Below, piece after piece: positions 37,936 through 46,794 of a stretch of 64,000 nucleotides of DNA. This DNA comes from Nitrospinae bacterium bin107 (GTDB taxonomy: Bacteria > UBA8248): the NCBI GenBank assembly GCA_002238965.1, contig MPNJ01000003.1, positions 124,001 through 188,000 of the forward strand, read 5' to 3'. Positions within the stretch are counted from its first letter, which is position 1, and each line of letters begins with the position of its first letter. The position numbers were made by a program, and so were the translations under genes. The notes under the pieces were generated by a model. It did no database searches. It was not told the DNA's origin and worked only from the letters and a program-made list of their open reading frames with translations.

Positions 37936-38301
37936 TCAAGGGGTTGTTGAAAAACCCTCGGCAAGCGAATTTGGGTTGCGCGAACGCCTTTGAAGTTCAC
38001 TCCCCCCTTGAGGGTCGGTCTATCCTCCTCGGGTAGACCGACAGTGAACTGAGGGCGTAAGCCCGAAAGTGAACTGGTGGGGGGTATGATTCGGAATGGC
38101 AATAAAACGCATTTTACCCCCCACCGATTCAGCCTTCGCAAATATCGCTCGGCTTCATCGTCGGTCTTCCCCTAGGGAGACCGACCCTCAAGGGGGGAGT
38201 GGTTGGTTGGCACTCTGCAAGGAAGGAGTAAAGTTTCATTCATCCCTGGTCAGCTTCAAACTTGGAATCACGAAAACGGGGCTTTTTCAACAACCCCTCA
38301 T
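37936..38301. repeat. Structured intergenic element with inverted ends (copy C)
   Basis: The ends share GGGGTTGTTGAAAAA in inverted orientation. Inside is a perfect 23-bp inverted repeat (37999-38021 and 38178-38200), local hairpins at 38014-38042 and 38160-38184, and an 11-bp pair GGTGGGGGGTA / TACCCCCCACC. It fills most of the 590-base gap before the amidohydrolase. No open frame in it looks coding. Confidence 0.65.
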
Positions 38302-38404
38302 CAGTCGGGTTTCATCCCTACGCCCTTATGCGTCATAATGCCGCCGTTCCCGAACCACGCGAAAAGTTTCACGCCGAATTACAAAATCATGAGAGGGCAA
38401 CCGC

Positions 38405-39757
38405 ATGAGCGCCGACCTTTTGATCAAGAACGCGAAAATCGTGACGCCCACGGACACCTACGAGGGCTGCGTCTACGTGGAGGGGGGGCGGATCTCCGCC
38501 ATCACGCATAAAGCAGAAGCGGGCGCGGCGCGCGAAATCGACGCCGCGGGCCGCCACCTGCTGCCGGGCATGGTGGACGAGCACGTGCACATGATGGACC
38601 CGGGCTTCACGGACCGGGAAGACTGGACGACGGGGACCGAGGCGGCGGCCAGGGGCGGCATCACCACCGTGATCGACCACCACCGGAGCGACCCGCTCGT
38701 CTACACGCGCGAGATTCTCGAAGACAAGACCGCCTACATCGACTCGCGCTCGGTGGTGGATTTCGGCCAACTCGGCGGCCTCGACGTCGACAACCTCGAA
38801 CATCTGCGCCCCATGTGGGAGGGCGGCGCGCTGGGCTTCAAGGGCTTCATGTGCGAGCTGCACGGCGTGCCCGACCTCTCCGAAGGGGTATTGTTGAACA
38901 TCATGCGCGAGGTCAAATCCTTCGGCGGCACGGTGATGCTGCACTGCGAGAGCGATTCCATCCTCAATAAATCGAAAGAGAAGATCGACGCCGATAACCG
39001 GACGGACTACATGTGCATCAGCGACTGGCGCAACCCGGAGAGCGAATACGTGGCGACGCTCGACGCCGTGGCGCTCGCCGAACTCACGGGCTGCACCGTG
39101 CTGGTGGCGCACGTGAGCCAGCCCGTATTGCTGGAGGCCATCCAGGCGGCGCGCGGGCGCGGTGCGCGGATTTTCGCCGAAAGCTGCCCCCAGTATTTCT
39201 ATCTCGACCACTCGCATCTCGAAGAACTCGGGCCGTTCGTCAAGTTCACGCCCGTCATCCGCTCCGCCGAGACGCGCGACGGAATGCGCGCCGCGCTCGG
39301 GCGCGGCATGGTGGACACCATCGGCACCGACCACTGCCCCTTCCCCCGCCAGCGGAAGGTGGACGGCTTAGAGAACATCCACGACGCGCCCTTCGGCATA
39401 CCGGGCGTGGAGACGACGGTGCGCCTGATGCTGAACGCCGTGAGCGAGGGCGTCCTGACGCTCAACCAGATGGCGCGCATCTGCTGCGAGCAGCCCGCGC
39501 GCGTATTCAGCATCTATCCCCGCAAGGGGTGCATCCAGGTGGGCGCGGATGCGGACTTCATCGTCGTGGACATGGACCGGGAAGAGACGCTGCGCGACGC
39601 GGACATCGTCTCCAAATGCAAGTGGACGCCGTTTGACGGCTGGACGATGAAGGGCGCGCCCGTGATGACGCTCGTGCGCGGCGAGGTCGTGATGGAAGAC
39701 GGCGAGGTGACCGGAAGGGCGGGGTACGGCGAGACCGTCGAGCGCGTGGGGGGTTGA
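38405..39757 (+). CDS. Cyclic amidohydrolase (dihydroorotase / allantoinase / hydantoinase family)
   Basis: This is a metal-dependent hydrolase of 450 residues. It shows the HxH metal motif (DEHVHMMDPG), the lysine to be carboxylated in LGFKGFMCELHG, histidines in MLHCES and AHVSQP, and the catalytic Asp in GTDHCPF. A C-terminal beta strand set (GADADFIVVDMDREE) is typical of the family. The substrate is a cyclic amide but cannot be chosen between dihydroorotate, allantoin and hydantoins. It stands alone. Confidence 0.88.
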   Translation: MSADLLIKNAKIVTPTDTYEGCVYVEGGRISAITHKAEAGAAREIDAAGRHLLPGMVDEHVHMMDPGFTDREDWTTGTEAAARGGITTVIDHHRSDPLVYTREILEDKTAYIDSRSVVDFGQLGGLDVDNLEHLRPMWEGGALGFKGFMCELHGVPDLSEGVLLNIMREVKSFGGTVMLHCESDSILNKSKEKIDADNRTDYMCISDWRNPESEYVATLDAVALAELTGCTVLVAHVSQPVLLEAIQAARGRGARIFAESCPQYFYLDHSHLEELGPFVKFTPVIRSAETRDGMRAALGRGMVDTIGTDHCPFPRQRKVDGLENIHDAPFGIPGVETTVRLMLNAVSEGVLTLNQMARICCEQPARVFSIYPRKGCIQVGADADFIVVDMDREETLRDADIVSKCKWTPFDGWTMKGAPVMTLVRGEVVMEDGEVTGRAGYGETVERVGG

Positions 39758-39780
39758 GGGAGCGTTTGCAGAATTTCAGG

Positions 39781-39806
39781 TAGGGCGGCCCCGTGTGCCT
39801 GCCCTA
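39781..39806. repeat. Hairpin repeat TAGGGC...GCCCTA
   Basis: This short palindromic unit downstream of the amidohydrolase is related in form to the hairpins at 62794-62852 and 63458-63481. There is no T run, so it is a poor terminator. Confidence 0.45.
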
Positions 39807-39924
39807 GTCATATTAGAAACGGGCAAGCAGCATAGGCTGTATAAGTATTTCACCCTGCTACAGGGATGTGGTTTTTGTCCGTTGTTATTGCGTATGCCAA
39901 CGACAACGCATAGATGAAATACAA

Positions 39925-40965
39925 TTACTCAATCAAAGCCAGCATTTGGTCATGGATATTGCGCCAATCTTGTGCAAGATCGATGCTCCGGGCCTGGAGC
40001 GGGAAGCCTTCCAGGCGGACGTCGATTGTCACTGGCGAGTCGATTGTCGGATAGAGCAAGATGCCTTCGTGCCTCGGTCCCGGAGCTTCGGTGGCCTCAC
40101 GATTTCTCAGGTAGGCCATGAGTTGGTAGAGATTGTCCGAATGCAGCTTTCCGCCGTACTGGCCGCCCAGGGCCTTCCGGTAGTACTTCGCATCCATGAT
40201 GATCCGGCGTTCCGGCGCTTCGAGAATGACGTCGGCTACCATGCGCGGAATCTTCGAGCGCTGGTGTTTCGGCGTGCCCTCGTCAACCCATGCAATGGTG
40301 CGTCCTCGATGGTTGACCCGGTAATGTTTTTGTTCACGTCGGTAGAACCCGATGATGAAGTCCTCGTACAGTTTTTCCATCCGCTCATCGCTGAAGTCGG
40401 TGAACGTGGCCTCCCCGGAGCGCTCGTCAATTAGCAATTGCTCATGGATGAGTAGGCACACGGACAGCAGGAATCGATAATACCGGCGGTTGCGGTCGAG
40501 TTGCACTTGCTGGAACAACCGGCGGTTCAACTGCACGTTGCCTATTCCCTTGAGTTTCGTGTAGGCGCTTCGGACATTGGCGCGTACATCGGGATGCAAG
40601 TCCGGGAGTTGTAACAAGGACCTCAGCGTAGAACGCAGGATGCGGTTGTGCAGCACGTCATGGGATAGTTCCTCGAAGTCACAAGTCACCTGTCCACGTG
40701 CTCGCAGCGCACGTTTCGCCGTCTCTCCTACGGCGATCTTTCCGCGTATGCCGGTGAGGTCCTCGCGCACCTCCCGGTAGCCGCGATCAATGCCCCTGCG
40801 GATCAGCCGGAAGGTCCCTTCGGCCAGCACCTTGCCCAGCAGGTCCTGTACTCTTTCCAGCCCTTCGAGTTCCTCCAGCCTTACTACATCGCGCTCCTCG
40901 ACATGGTCCCACGCGTAGCACAGGAGGTAGTAGATGTTGGCGATGGGGATTTTCCTGCTGCTCAA
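39925..40965 (-). CDS. mcrC: McrC, nuclease subunit of a type IV restriction system
   Basis: McrC cuts DNA once recruited by the McrB motor. The 346-residue protein starts with the family N terminus IANIYYLLCYAWDH and carries a PD-(D/E)xK nuclease core: ADVILE, then IIMDAKYY, with D and D-x-K seen near residues 245-260. Its ATG overlaps the mcrB stop by four bases. Together they should restrict DNA carrying modified cytosines. Confidence 0.9.
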   Translation of the reverse strand: MSSRKIPIANIYYLLCYAWDHVEERDVVRLEELEGLERVQDLLGKVLAEGTFRLIRRGIDRGYREVREDLTGIRGKIAVGETAKRALRARGQVTCDFEELSHDVLHNRILRSTLRSLLQLPDLHPDVRANVRSAYTKLKGIGNVQLNRRLFQQVQLDRNRRYYRFLLSVCLLIHEQLLIDERSGEATFTDFSDERMEKLYEDFIIGFYRREQKHYRVNHRGRTIAWVDEGTPKHQRSKIPRMVADVILEAPERRIIMDAKYYRKALGGQYGGKLHSDNLYQLMAYLRNREATEAPGPRHEGILLYPTIDSPVTIDVRLEGFPLQARSIDLAQDWRNIHDQMLALIE

Positions 40966-43178
40966 CGCCCCAGGTCCTCGACCAGTTTATCCACCTGCTC
41001 GGGGCGGTCGAACCAGTACTCGCGCAACAGGGGTGCGATCTGGGTATCCACTATGCCCAGGTACCACTGCTCGTCCGCCGACTCCTCGGGCACGAAGTAG
41101 CTGTGTCCGATCTGGAAGCCGGGTCCGAGGTCCTTGTCGTCACGGATGCGCTCGTTGAGCGCCGAGAGGTTCCGCTCGATCCGGTCGACGATGTCCTTGT
41201 CGACCTCCGCTTCGAGCAGGTATTCCCGAAATTTCCCGGTGCCGTACGCGGGCTTGAGCGTCTCGAACGCGAACCGGCGGCGCAGCGCGTAGTCCACTAT
41301 CGCCAGAGAGCGGTCCGCAGTATTCATGAGTCCCAGGAGATGCACGTTGTCAGGCACGCTGAAGCGTTCTCCGGACTCGCCGTAGGTCAACGCGATTGCG
41401 TGCTCCGGGCCGCGCTTGTCCGCTTCGATGAGCATGAGCAACTCTCCGAATATCCTGGACAGGTTGCCCCGGTTGATCTCGTCGATAATGAATACGAAGG
41501 GAGTATCGGGCTGTTCCTCCGCGCGCTTGCAGAACTCGAAGAAAACGCCATCACGCAATGTAAAGCCGCCGTTCTCCGTCGGCCGCCAACCCTGCACGAA
41601 GTCCTCATACGCGTAGGACTGATGGAACTGCACGATCTCGATGGGGTCCGAGTCCTTTCGTCCAATCAGGCACCACGCGATCCGCCGGGCGATGAAAGTC
41701 TTGCCGACTCCCGGCGGCCCCTGGAGGATCAGGTTCTTGCGCAGCGCGATGGAGTCGAGAATGCGGCGGAACTGCGTTTCCTCCACGAACAGGTCGGTGA
41801 GTGCGGTGGTGATGTCATAAGATGCTTTATCCGTGACATCAGGACAGGTTCCAGGCTTTTGTTTAACTCTCGATTCGAAGACGTCCCGCAACCAATTCTT
41901 GTATAAAGTGAATCGAGTCAGCGTCTTAGTGGTGATCGGCTCCTGGAGGTCGATCGGTTCATCGAAAGGGTGCCACTCCACCTTCCGGAGGTGATGATAC
42001 TCCGGTCGCTCGGGCTCGTATGCGTATTCTCCGGTAACCTTACCCCATGCAAGAAGGGTCTTGCGTCCTCTCTTTGCTATGAGAACGTCCCCGTTCTTTA
42101 TCTCATGTACGAATTCCCACACGGCAAGCGAATGGTTGATCGGGTTTTGCAATGCCCCGTTTTCTCTCAAGGCACTGTGGATGGCGTCTTTGGAATCGTA
42201 ATCGTTGAGGTCTCCTAGTTCGTCGTATCCGATCGCAGCGATGCCATGCTCCTGGAAATCCCTCCACAAGCGAGCGCCCTCACCCGGCGCGATGGCCCAC
42301 ACGTTCGCCGTGCCGAAACGCTCCTGGAACCATGCCTCATCACTGGCCTTATCAGTTTGATCGTCACCCCTCGGCGTCGACGAACCGCCGTCCCAACGCT
42401 CTTTCAAGGATGGCTCATAGAAATATATTTCTTCCCCCGGACGCTCGCCTTCGAGGCGTTTTCTTACCGCCAGCAACGCCCTGTCGACATCGATGGGTTC
42501 CATATGGGTGACATCGGGAGTCTCGCCGTTGTCCTCACGAAAAGCCTTGACGATGTCTCTCTTGTGCCTCAGCGTTACGATGTCTTCGAACTCGTCGGGG
42601 AACAACAGGAACAACAGGGCATGGCGGAATTGACGACGGCGGCCGCCTTTGTGCTCGTCAACCCATTTCGCGAAACCCCAAGTATCTCTTAGCAGAGATT
42701 CCCGTTCATCCACGGAACGAGAGCACCAGTCGCGCATCATGGTGATGATGAAGTTGAACTCTATCCACTGCTGAATCAGATAAAACGTGCCTGGGCTGAT
42801 CATTCCTCCGCCCAGAACGTCGCCCAACGCCCAGTGACCCTCGGGCAACGACTCTCCCGACCACTCCCAGACAGTCCTGATCCTGTCGAGCTTCTTTACC
42901 GGTGTTACGGGCTCCACGATGAGGTAGTACAACCACGTTAATTCCGCCCACAGGCGCTTCGCATCCGGGGATGCAGGTTCGAGTTGGCGTCGTAGTTTCT
43001 CCTCGAACGAATCGCTTCCCTTATCGGGATGCTCGACAAAGTAGGTTTGAAGTTCCTCGAAGCATTCCTTTGTCCAGAGCCGCTCATCGGAGAACAGCGA
43101 ACCGCTCTCGAGCAGGCATCGCCGCTTCCATTTTTCGGCAGCTTCGAGGATGGTAGCGGCGATTTTCAATCGAGCCAT
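40962..43178 (-). CDS. mcrB: McrB-like AAA+ GTPase with an EVE-like domain
   Basis: The 738-residue protein has three parts. Residues 1 to about 285 form an uncharacterised helical domain. From about 289 to 400 lies an EVE/PUA-like domain (NVWAIAPGEGARLW ... GDVLIAKRGRKTLLAWGKV) likely to read a modified base. The C-terminal AAA+ motor has Walker A GPPGVGKT (about 486), Walker B VFIIDEINRG and the McrB signature MNTADRS. GTP use is inferred from the family. It is translated just ahead of mcrC. SD GGGAGG precedes the ATG. Confidence 0.9.
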   Translation of the reverse strand: MARLKIAATILEAAEKWKRRCLLESGSLFSDERLWTKECFEELQTYFVEHPDKGSDSFEEKLRRQLEPASPDAKRLWAELTWLYYLIVEPVTPVKKLDRIRTVWEWSGESLPEGHWALGDVLGGGMISPGTFYLIQQWIEFNFIITMMRDWCSRSVDERESLLRDTWGFAKWVDEHKGGRRRQFRHALLFLLFPDEFEDIVTLRHKRDIVKAFREDNGETPDVTHMEPIDVDRALLAVRKRLEGERPGEEIYFYEPSLKERWDGGSSTPRGDDQTDKASDEAWFQERFGTANVWAIAPGEGARLWRDFQEHGIAAIGYDELGDLNDYDSKDAIHSALRENGALQNPINHSLAVWEFVHEIKNGDVLIAKRGRKTLLAWGKVTGEYAYEPERPEYHHLRKVEWHPFDEPIDLQEPITTKTLTRFTLYKNWLRDVFESRVKQKPGTCPDVTDKASYDITTALTDLFVEETQFRRILDSIALRKNLILQGPPGVGKTFIARRIAWCLIGRKDSDPIEIVQFHQSYAYEDFVQGWRPTENGGFTLRDGVFFEFCKRAEEQPDTPFVFIIDEINRGNLSRIFGELLMLIEADKRGPEHAIALTYGESGERFSVPDNVHLLGLMNTADRSLAIVDYALRRRFAFETLKPAYGTGKFREYLLEAEVDKDIVDRIERNLSALNERIRDDKDLGPGFQIGHSYFVPEESADEQWYLGIVDTQIAPLLREYWFDRPEQVDKLVEDLGR

Positions 43179-43748
43179 GGAACCTCCCTTGCAGTAAATA
43201 ACTTCCCCCTAAAGTACAAGGAAACTTCTGATCGGGTCTAGCGGTTTCACGAGGGTGAACGGTCTTTATTCACAATTGGTCATGGCGCTGAGTGCCTCCA
43301 CAGCCACTTTTTGTAATCAGTGTCCACCATGAAGTCAGGCCATTAAAGCAACATTCGCAAATTCCCGCATTTACATTTGGTGAATGTCGAGCATTACCAG
43401 ATATAGTTACGGAGCAAAACAGTTCGCTAGAAGTCGAGTGAATTTCCGGAAATTTCGATAAAATTAGATAAATTCACGGGGTATTTCGATAAATTACCGA
43501 GGGGAAATGCGGGGTTCTGCGGGGAGTTGCGGGGGTGGGATGCGCGTAAATACGGGCAAATGCGCGCGTGAGAACCGGTTGTGACGGCCGGATTCCGCCG
43601 CCGCCCCCAGGCGCAGGGGAATTCTCCCATGGCCCGTGACTCTTTCGATGACGGCAAATGCGGGCAAATGCGCACCGGCTCAGACGCCGTCCGACGCTCC
43701 GGTGTCCGCTCCTGCGAGTGACACGTTTCTTCTCATATGATGTTGATA
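43179..43748. other. Gene-free gap with short repeats
   Basis: No convincing gene is seen between mcrB and ada. The part at 43440-43500 is AT-rich; AGATAAATTCACGGGGT (43466-43482) recurs inverted at 61802-61818. GTAAATACGGGCAAATGCGCG (43546) and GCAAATGCGGGCAAATGCGC (43654) are related and recur at 62036. Short open frames here do not resemble proteins. The mcrBC promoter must lie near 43180-43260. Confidence 0.5.
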
Positions 43749-44792
43749 TTACTTCTGTTTCTTCTCCCAATCCAGGAGTTTTCTCTTGCGCTCCACGCCC
43801 CAGCGATAGCCTGCGAGACTGCCGTCTCCCCGGACCGCCCGGTGGCAGGGAACGAGCAGCGCCACCGGATTGCGGGCGCATGCGCTCCCCACCGCCCGCG
43901 CGCCTTCGGGTACTCCTAAGTCACCGGCGATATCCTTGTATGTCATTGTATTTCCGTGAGGTATGGATCTGAGACGCTCCCATACGCGGCACTGAAACGC
44001 GCTGGCGCGCACGTCGAGCGGCAAGGAACCGGAGGCCGGCGCGCCTTCGGCCAAGCCCGCAACGACGTTCAAGTATTCCTTCAGCTCATCATCTTTACGA
44101 CTCAGAATCGCATGGGGATATTCGTTTTTGAGATCAGAGACGAGTTCGCCGACTCTCTCCCCGATGCTCACGCGGCACACACCCTTCTCCGTAGCAGCCA
44201 CGAGCAGCCTGCCCAGGCGGCAGGAGGTGACCCCGTAGCGTATCGAAACGCCCGCCCCGCCCTTCTTATAGGTGGCCGGCGTCATGCCCAGATAGCGCGA
44301 TGCGCCCTCGTACACCCCCCTGCTCGAGCCGTAACCGGCCTCATAACCTGCGCCCGCCAGGTCGCTTCCGTTTTTGAGCAACTCTTTGTAATTCTGTGCT
44401 TTAAGGGATTCGATATACTGGCGGGGGCTTACGCCCAGGGCCCGCTTGAAGGTGCGCTGCAAATGGTGGGGACTTGCTCCCACCCCCCGCCCCAGCACCG
44501 CGAGCGTCGGGTTTTCATCGGCGTGTTCTTCGATGTAGCGAACGGCTTTTCTCACCTTCTCCAGGCGGGGGTCGCAGCCCGCATCCTGCGGAGCACACCT
44601 GAGACAGGGCCTGAACCCGCGGGCTTCGGCCATCTCGGGGAATTCGAAGAACAACACGTTGTTTTTCCTGGGCTTTCGGCTCGCGCACGAAGGACGGCAA
44701 TAGATTCCGGTGGAGCGAACGGCGTATACGAAACGGCCATCCGCCGTTGCGTCGCGGTCGAGGACGGCTTCCCATCGAGCATTCATTTTCAC
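43749..44792 (-). CDS. ada: Bifunctional Ada: methylphosphotriester sensor, AraC regulator and O6-alkylguanine-DNA alkyltransferase
   Basis: Ada repairs methyl damage and activates the adaptive response. In order: the N-terminal zinc domain with four cysteines (IYCRPSC ... PCLRC), an AraC-type helix-turn-helix region (PTLAVLGRGVGASPHHLQRTF), and the C-terminal methyltransferase with the PCHR acceptor (LLVPCHRAVRG). Length is 347 residues, full. The GTG at 44792 has GGGAGG seven bases upstream; an ATG lies two codons inside. A palindrome lies 26 bases before the start. Confidence 0.94.
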   Translation of the reverse strand: MKMNARWEAVLDRDATADGRFVYAVRSTGIYCRPSCASRKPRKNNVLFFEFPEMAEARGFRPCLRCAPQDAGCDPRLEKVRKAVRYIEEHADENPTLAVLGRGVGASPHHLQRTFKRALGVSPRQYIESLKAQNYKELLKNGSDLAGAGYEAGYGSSRGVYEGASRYLGMTPATYKKGGAGVSIRYGVTSCRLGRLLVAATEKGVCRVSIGERVGELVSDLKNEYPHAILSRKDDELKEYLNVVAGLAEGAPASGSLPLDVRASAFQCRVWERLRSIPHGNTMTYKDIAGDLGVPEGARAVGSACARNPVALLVPCHRAVRGDGSLAGYRWGVERKRKLLDWEKKQK

Positions 44793-44817
44793 CTGAGAAC
44801 CTCCCTAAGGAAATGAA

Positions 44818-44846
44818 CGATTACATATTCATCTATAATGTAATCG
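44818..44846. promoter_or_regulatory. Palindrome upstream of ada
   Basis: CGATTACAT and ATGTAATCG form a 9-bp inverted repeat with an 11-base centre containing a -10-like CTATAAT on the plus strand. It does not resemble the E. coli Ada box. It could bind a dimeric repressor or Ada itself. Confidence 0.45.
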
Positions 44847-44957
44847 CAACGCCGGGAGTCTTCTACCCGATTCTTGCCGTCAAATCCGATTCTTCATGAT
44901 TGAAGGACAGAAGCATAACTGACCAATATTCAAATAGATACATAGTTTCCCCCGGTT

Positions 44958-46634
44958 TCATATCCCCGAGCGGAAAACGATTTTCCCCCCGACCATCGTG
45001 AGCAAGGGCTTGGTGTCCCTGATCTGATCTTCGGGTATCTTCATGTAATCGCGGTCGAGCACGACGAGGTCGGCCAGTTTGCCCTTTTCGATGGAACCCA
45101 GCTCATTTTCCTTGAAAAACAGGTACGCGTTCGAACGCGTGTGGGCGATGAGCGCGTTTTTCCTGGAAACGGTTTCGGCCTCCAAAAGCGCCCTCTCCCC
45201 GCCCAAATCCATGCCCGTAACCGCCCACCAAAGGGAAAGCATGGGCGGATAAGGGGCCACGACGCCGGCATCCGTGCCGAGCCCCCAAACGACTCCGCTA
45301 TTCTGAACCGTACGCAATGGCGGCAGCGAGAGCGCGCGTTCGCCCAATCTCCGCCTCAAAGCGGAGCCCAGAATCGTCATTTTGCTGTGCAGGGCCAGGG
45401 TCATCCCGAGCGCTTTCGCGCGCTCGATGTTTCTCTTCGAGATGAAATCCGCATGGTGAATCGACCAGCGCAGATTCGTTATGTTCTTTTTCTGATTGAT
45501 TTTCTCGAAAATATCCAGATACCGCGTAATCGTCGTATCACGAAAAGCATGTTCGTGAATCGTCCATCCCCCATCCGCCGCCACCCGGGAAACCTTTGCA
45601 AATTCAGCATAATCCTCATCCGGATACCGGGAGGGCCGGAATGCCGAGTCGTGGATTCGCGCGTACATATGCTCGCCAAGCGCGATATTTCCCATCATTC
45701 TGGCGGATTTCTCAGGGCGGGAGTTTCGAATTCTCTCTATCACTCTTTTGTTTTGTTCTGGAGATCGGGCCCGGAAGCGGGGTGTGTGAAAAATCCTCAG
45801 CGTGAGGCCGTTGTTATCAGCCAGTCTTTGCTTGATCATCTTGTAGGTGGCGTCCCGGACCCCGCCGCCACCCAGTTCAAATACGCTCGTGACGCCGGCG
45901 CGGTTGAAGTCCGCCATCAGCTTCTTGAGGCCTGATATGGTTTTGTCATCCGTTACTTTTGGCAGTTCACGCCGCCAGAATCTGAAAATGGCCCGACGGC
46001 CACGAATAACGCCCGTGGGAGCACCGGACTCGTTTCTGGCTATCCGCCAGCCTCTCGGAGCTTCAAAATTCTCATCGATGCCCGCCTTCTTCAGAGCCAG
46101 GCTGTTCAGAATCATGAACCGGTATGACTGCTGGATGAACACGGGGTTGTTCGGGGCGGCCGAGTCCAACTCCGCTTTCGTGAACAATCCCGGCTTATCG
46201 CGAAATTGCCCGGGGCTCCATCCACCAATGATGAGCACCCATTCTCCGCGTTTCAACGACTTCGCCCTGGCGGATATGATGTCCAGCGCCTTTTGACGCG
46301 AAGTGACTCCGTCGATTCTCGCTTCGTGCTCCCAACGCAGCGCATGGCGGATGAAATGAACATGATTGTCTATCAGACCGGGAATCAGCGTTTTCCCTTT
46401 CAGATCAATCACTTTCGTACCGGAATTCACCAGTTGCCTTATCTGAGAATCACCCCCCACAGACAAGATGCGTTCGCCCTGGATGGACACCGCCTGTTGC
46501 GTGGAGAAATTCGCATCGACCGTCAACACTTTCCCGTTCACCAGGGCGATATCTGCGGTTTGAGCAAAGCCAGAAGATGGGAGAACCACGAAAACGACGA
46601 GCATCGCTGCGAAAATTCTAATCTTCAGAACCAT
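44958..46634 (-). CDS. Secreted YtcJ-like amidohydrolase (amidohydrolase family 3)
   Basis: The 558-residue protein begins with a signal peptide (MVLKIRIFAAMLVVFVVLPSSGFAQ, cleavage probably after FAQ). The hydrolase core has LIPGLIDNHVHFIRH with the HxH metal pair, WSIHHADF and WGLGTDAGVVAPY, and ends with KGKLADLVVLDRDYM. Members act on amides of unknown identity in the envelope. SD AGGGGG precedes the ATG. It is divergent from the bicupin gene, with 160 bases between. Confidence 0.87.
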   Translation of the reverse strand: MVLKIRIFAAMLVVFVVLPSSGFAQTADIALVNGKVLTVDANFSTQQAVSIQGERILSVGGDSQIRQLVNSGTKVIDLKGKTLIPGLIDNHVHFIRHALRWEHEARIDGVTSRQKALDIISARAKSLKRGEWVLIIGGWSPGQFRDKPGLFTKAELDSAAPNNPVFIQQSYRFMILNSLALKKAGIDENFEAPRGWRIARNESGAPTGVIRGRRAIFRFWRRELPKVTDDKTISGLKKLMADFNRAGVTSVFELGGGGVRDATYKMIKQRLADNNGLTLRIFHTPRFRARSPEQNKRVIERIRNSRPEKSARMMGNIALGEHMYARIHDSAFRPSRYPDEDYAEFAKVSRVAADGGWTIHEHAFRDTTITRYLDIFEKINQKKNITNLRWSIHHADFISKRNIERAKALGMTLALHSKMTILGSALRRRLGERALSLPPLRTVQNSGVVWGLGTDAGVVAPYPPMLSLWWAVTGMDLGGERALLEAETVSRKNALIAHTRSNAYLFFKENELGSIEKGKLADLVVLDRDYMKIPEDQIRDTKPLLTMVGGKIVFRSGI

Positions 46635-46794
46635 GCGATACCCCCTGAAACCAAAACATATTCTCTATGATTCACCCAAAGATCGAGGGATAGAAATACA
46701 TCCGTGATGGTGATACCATATTCGCCCGGATCACCAATGACAGCAAATGCGTGGTTGGAGAAATGGTAATTCTCACCGTCGAGGAGGACCAAGA

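Noticed and set aside
43427-43881. Open frames on the minus strand between mcrB and ada
   Set aside because: They overlap ada or repeat units and have biased composition without family signals.
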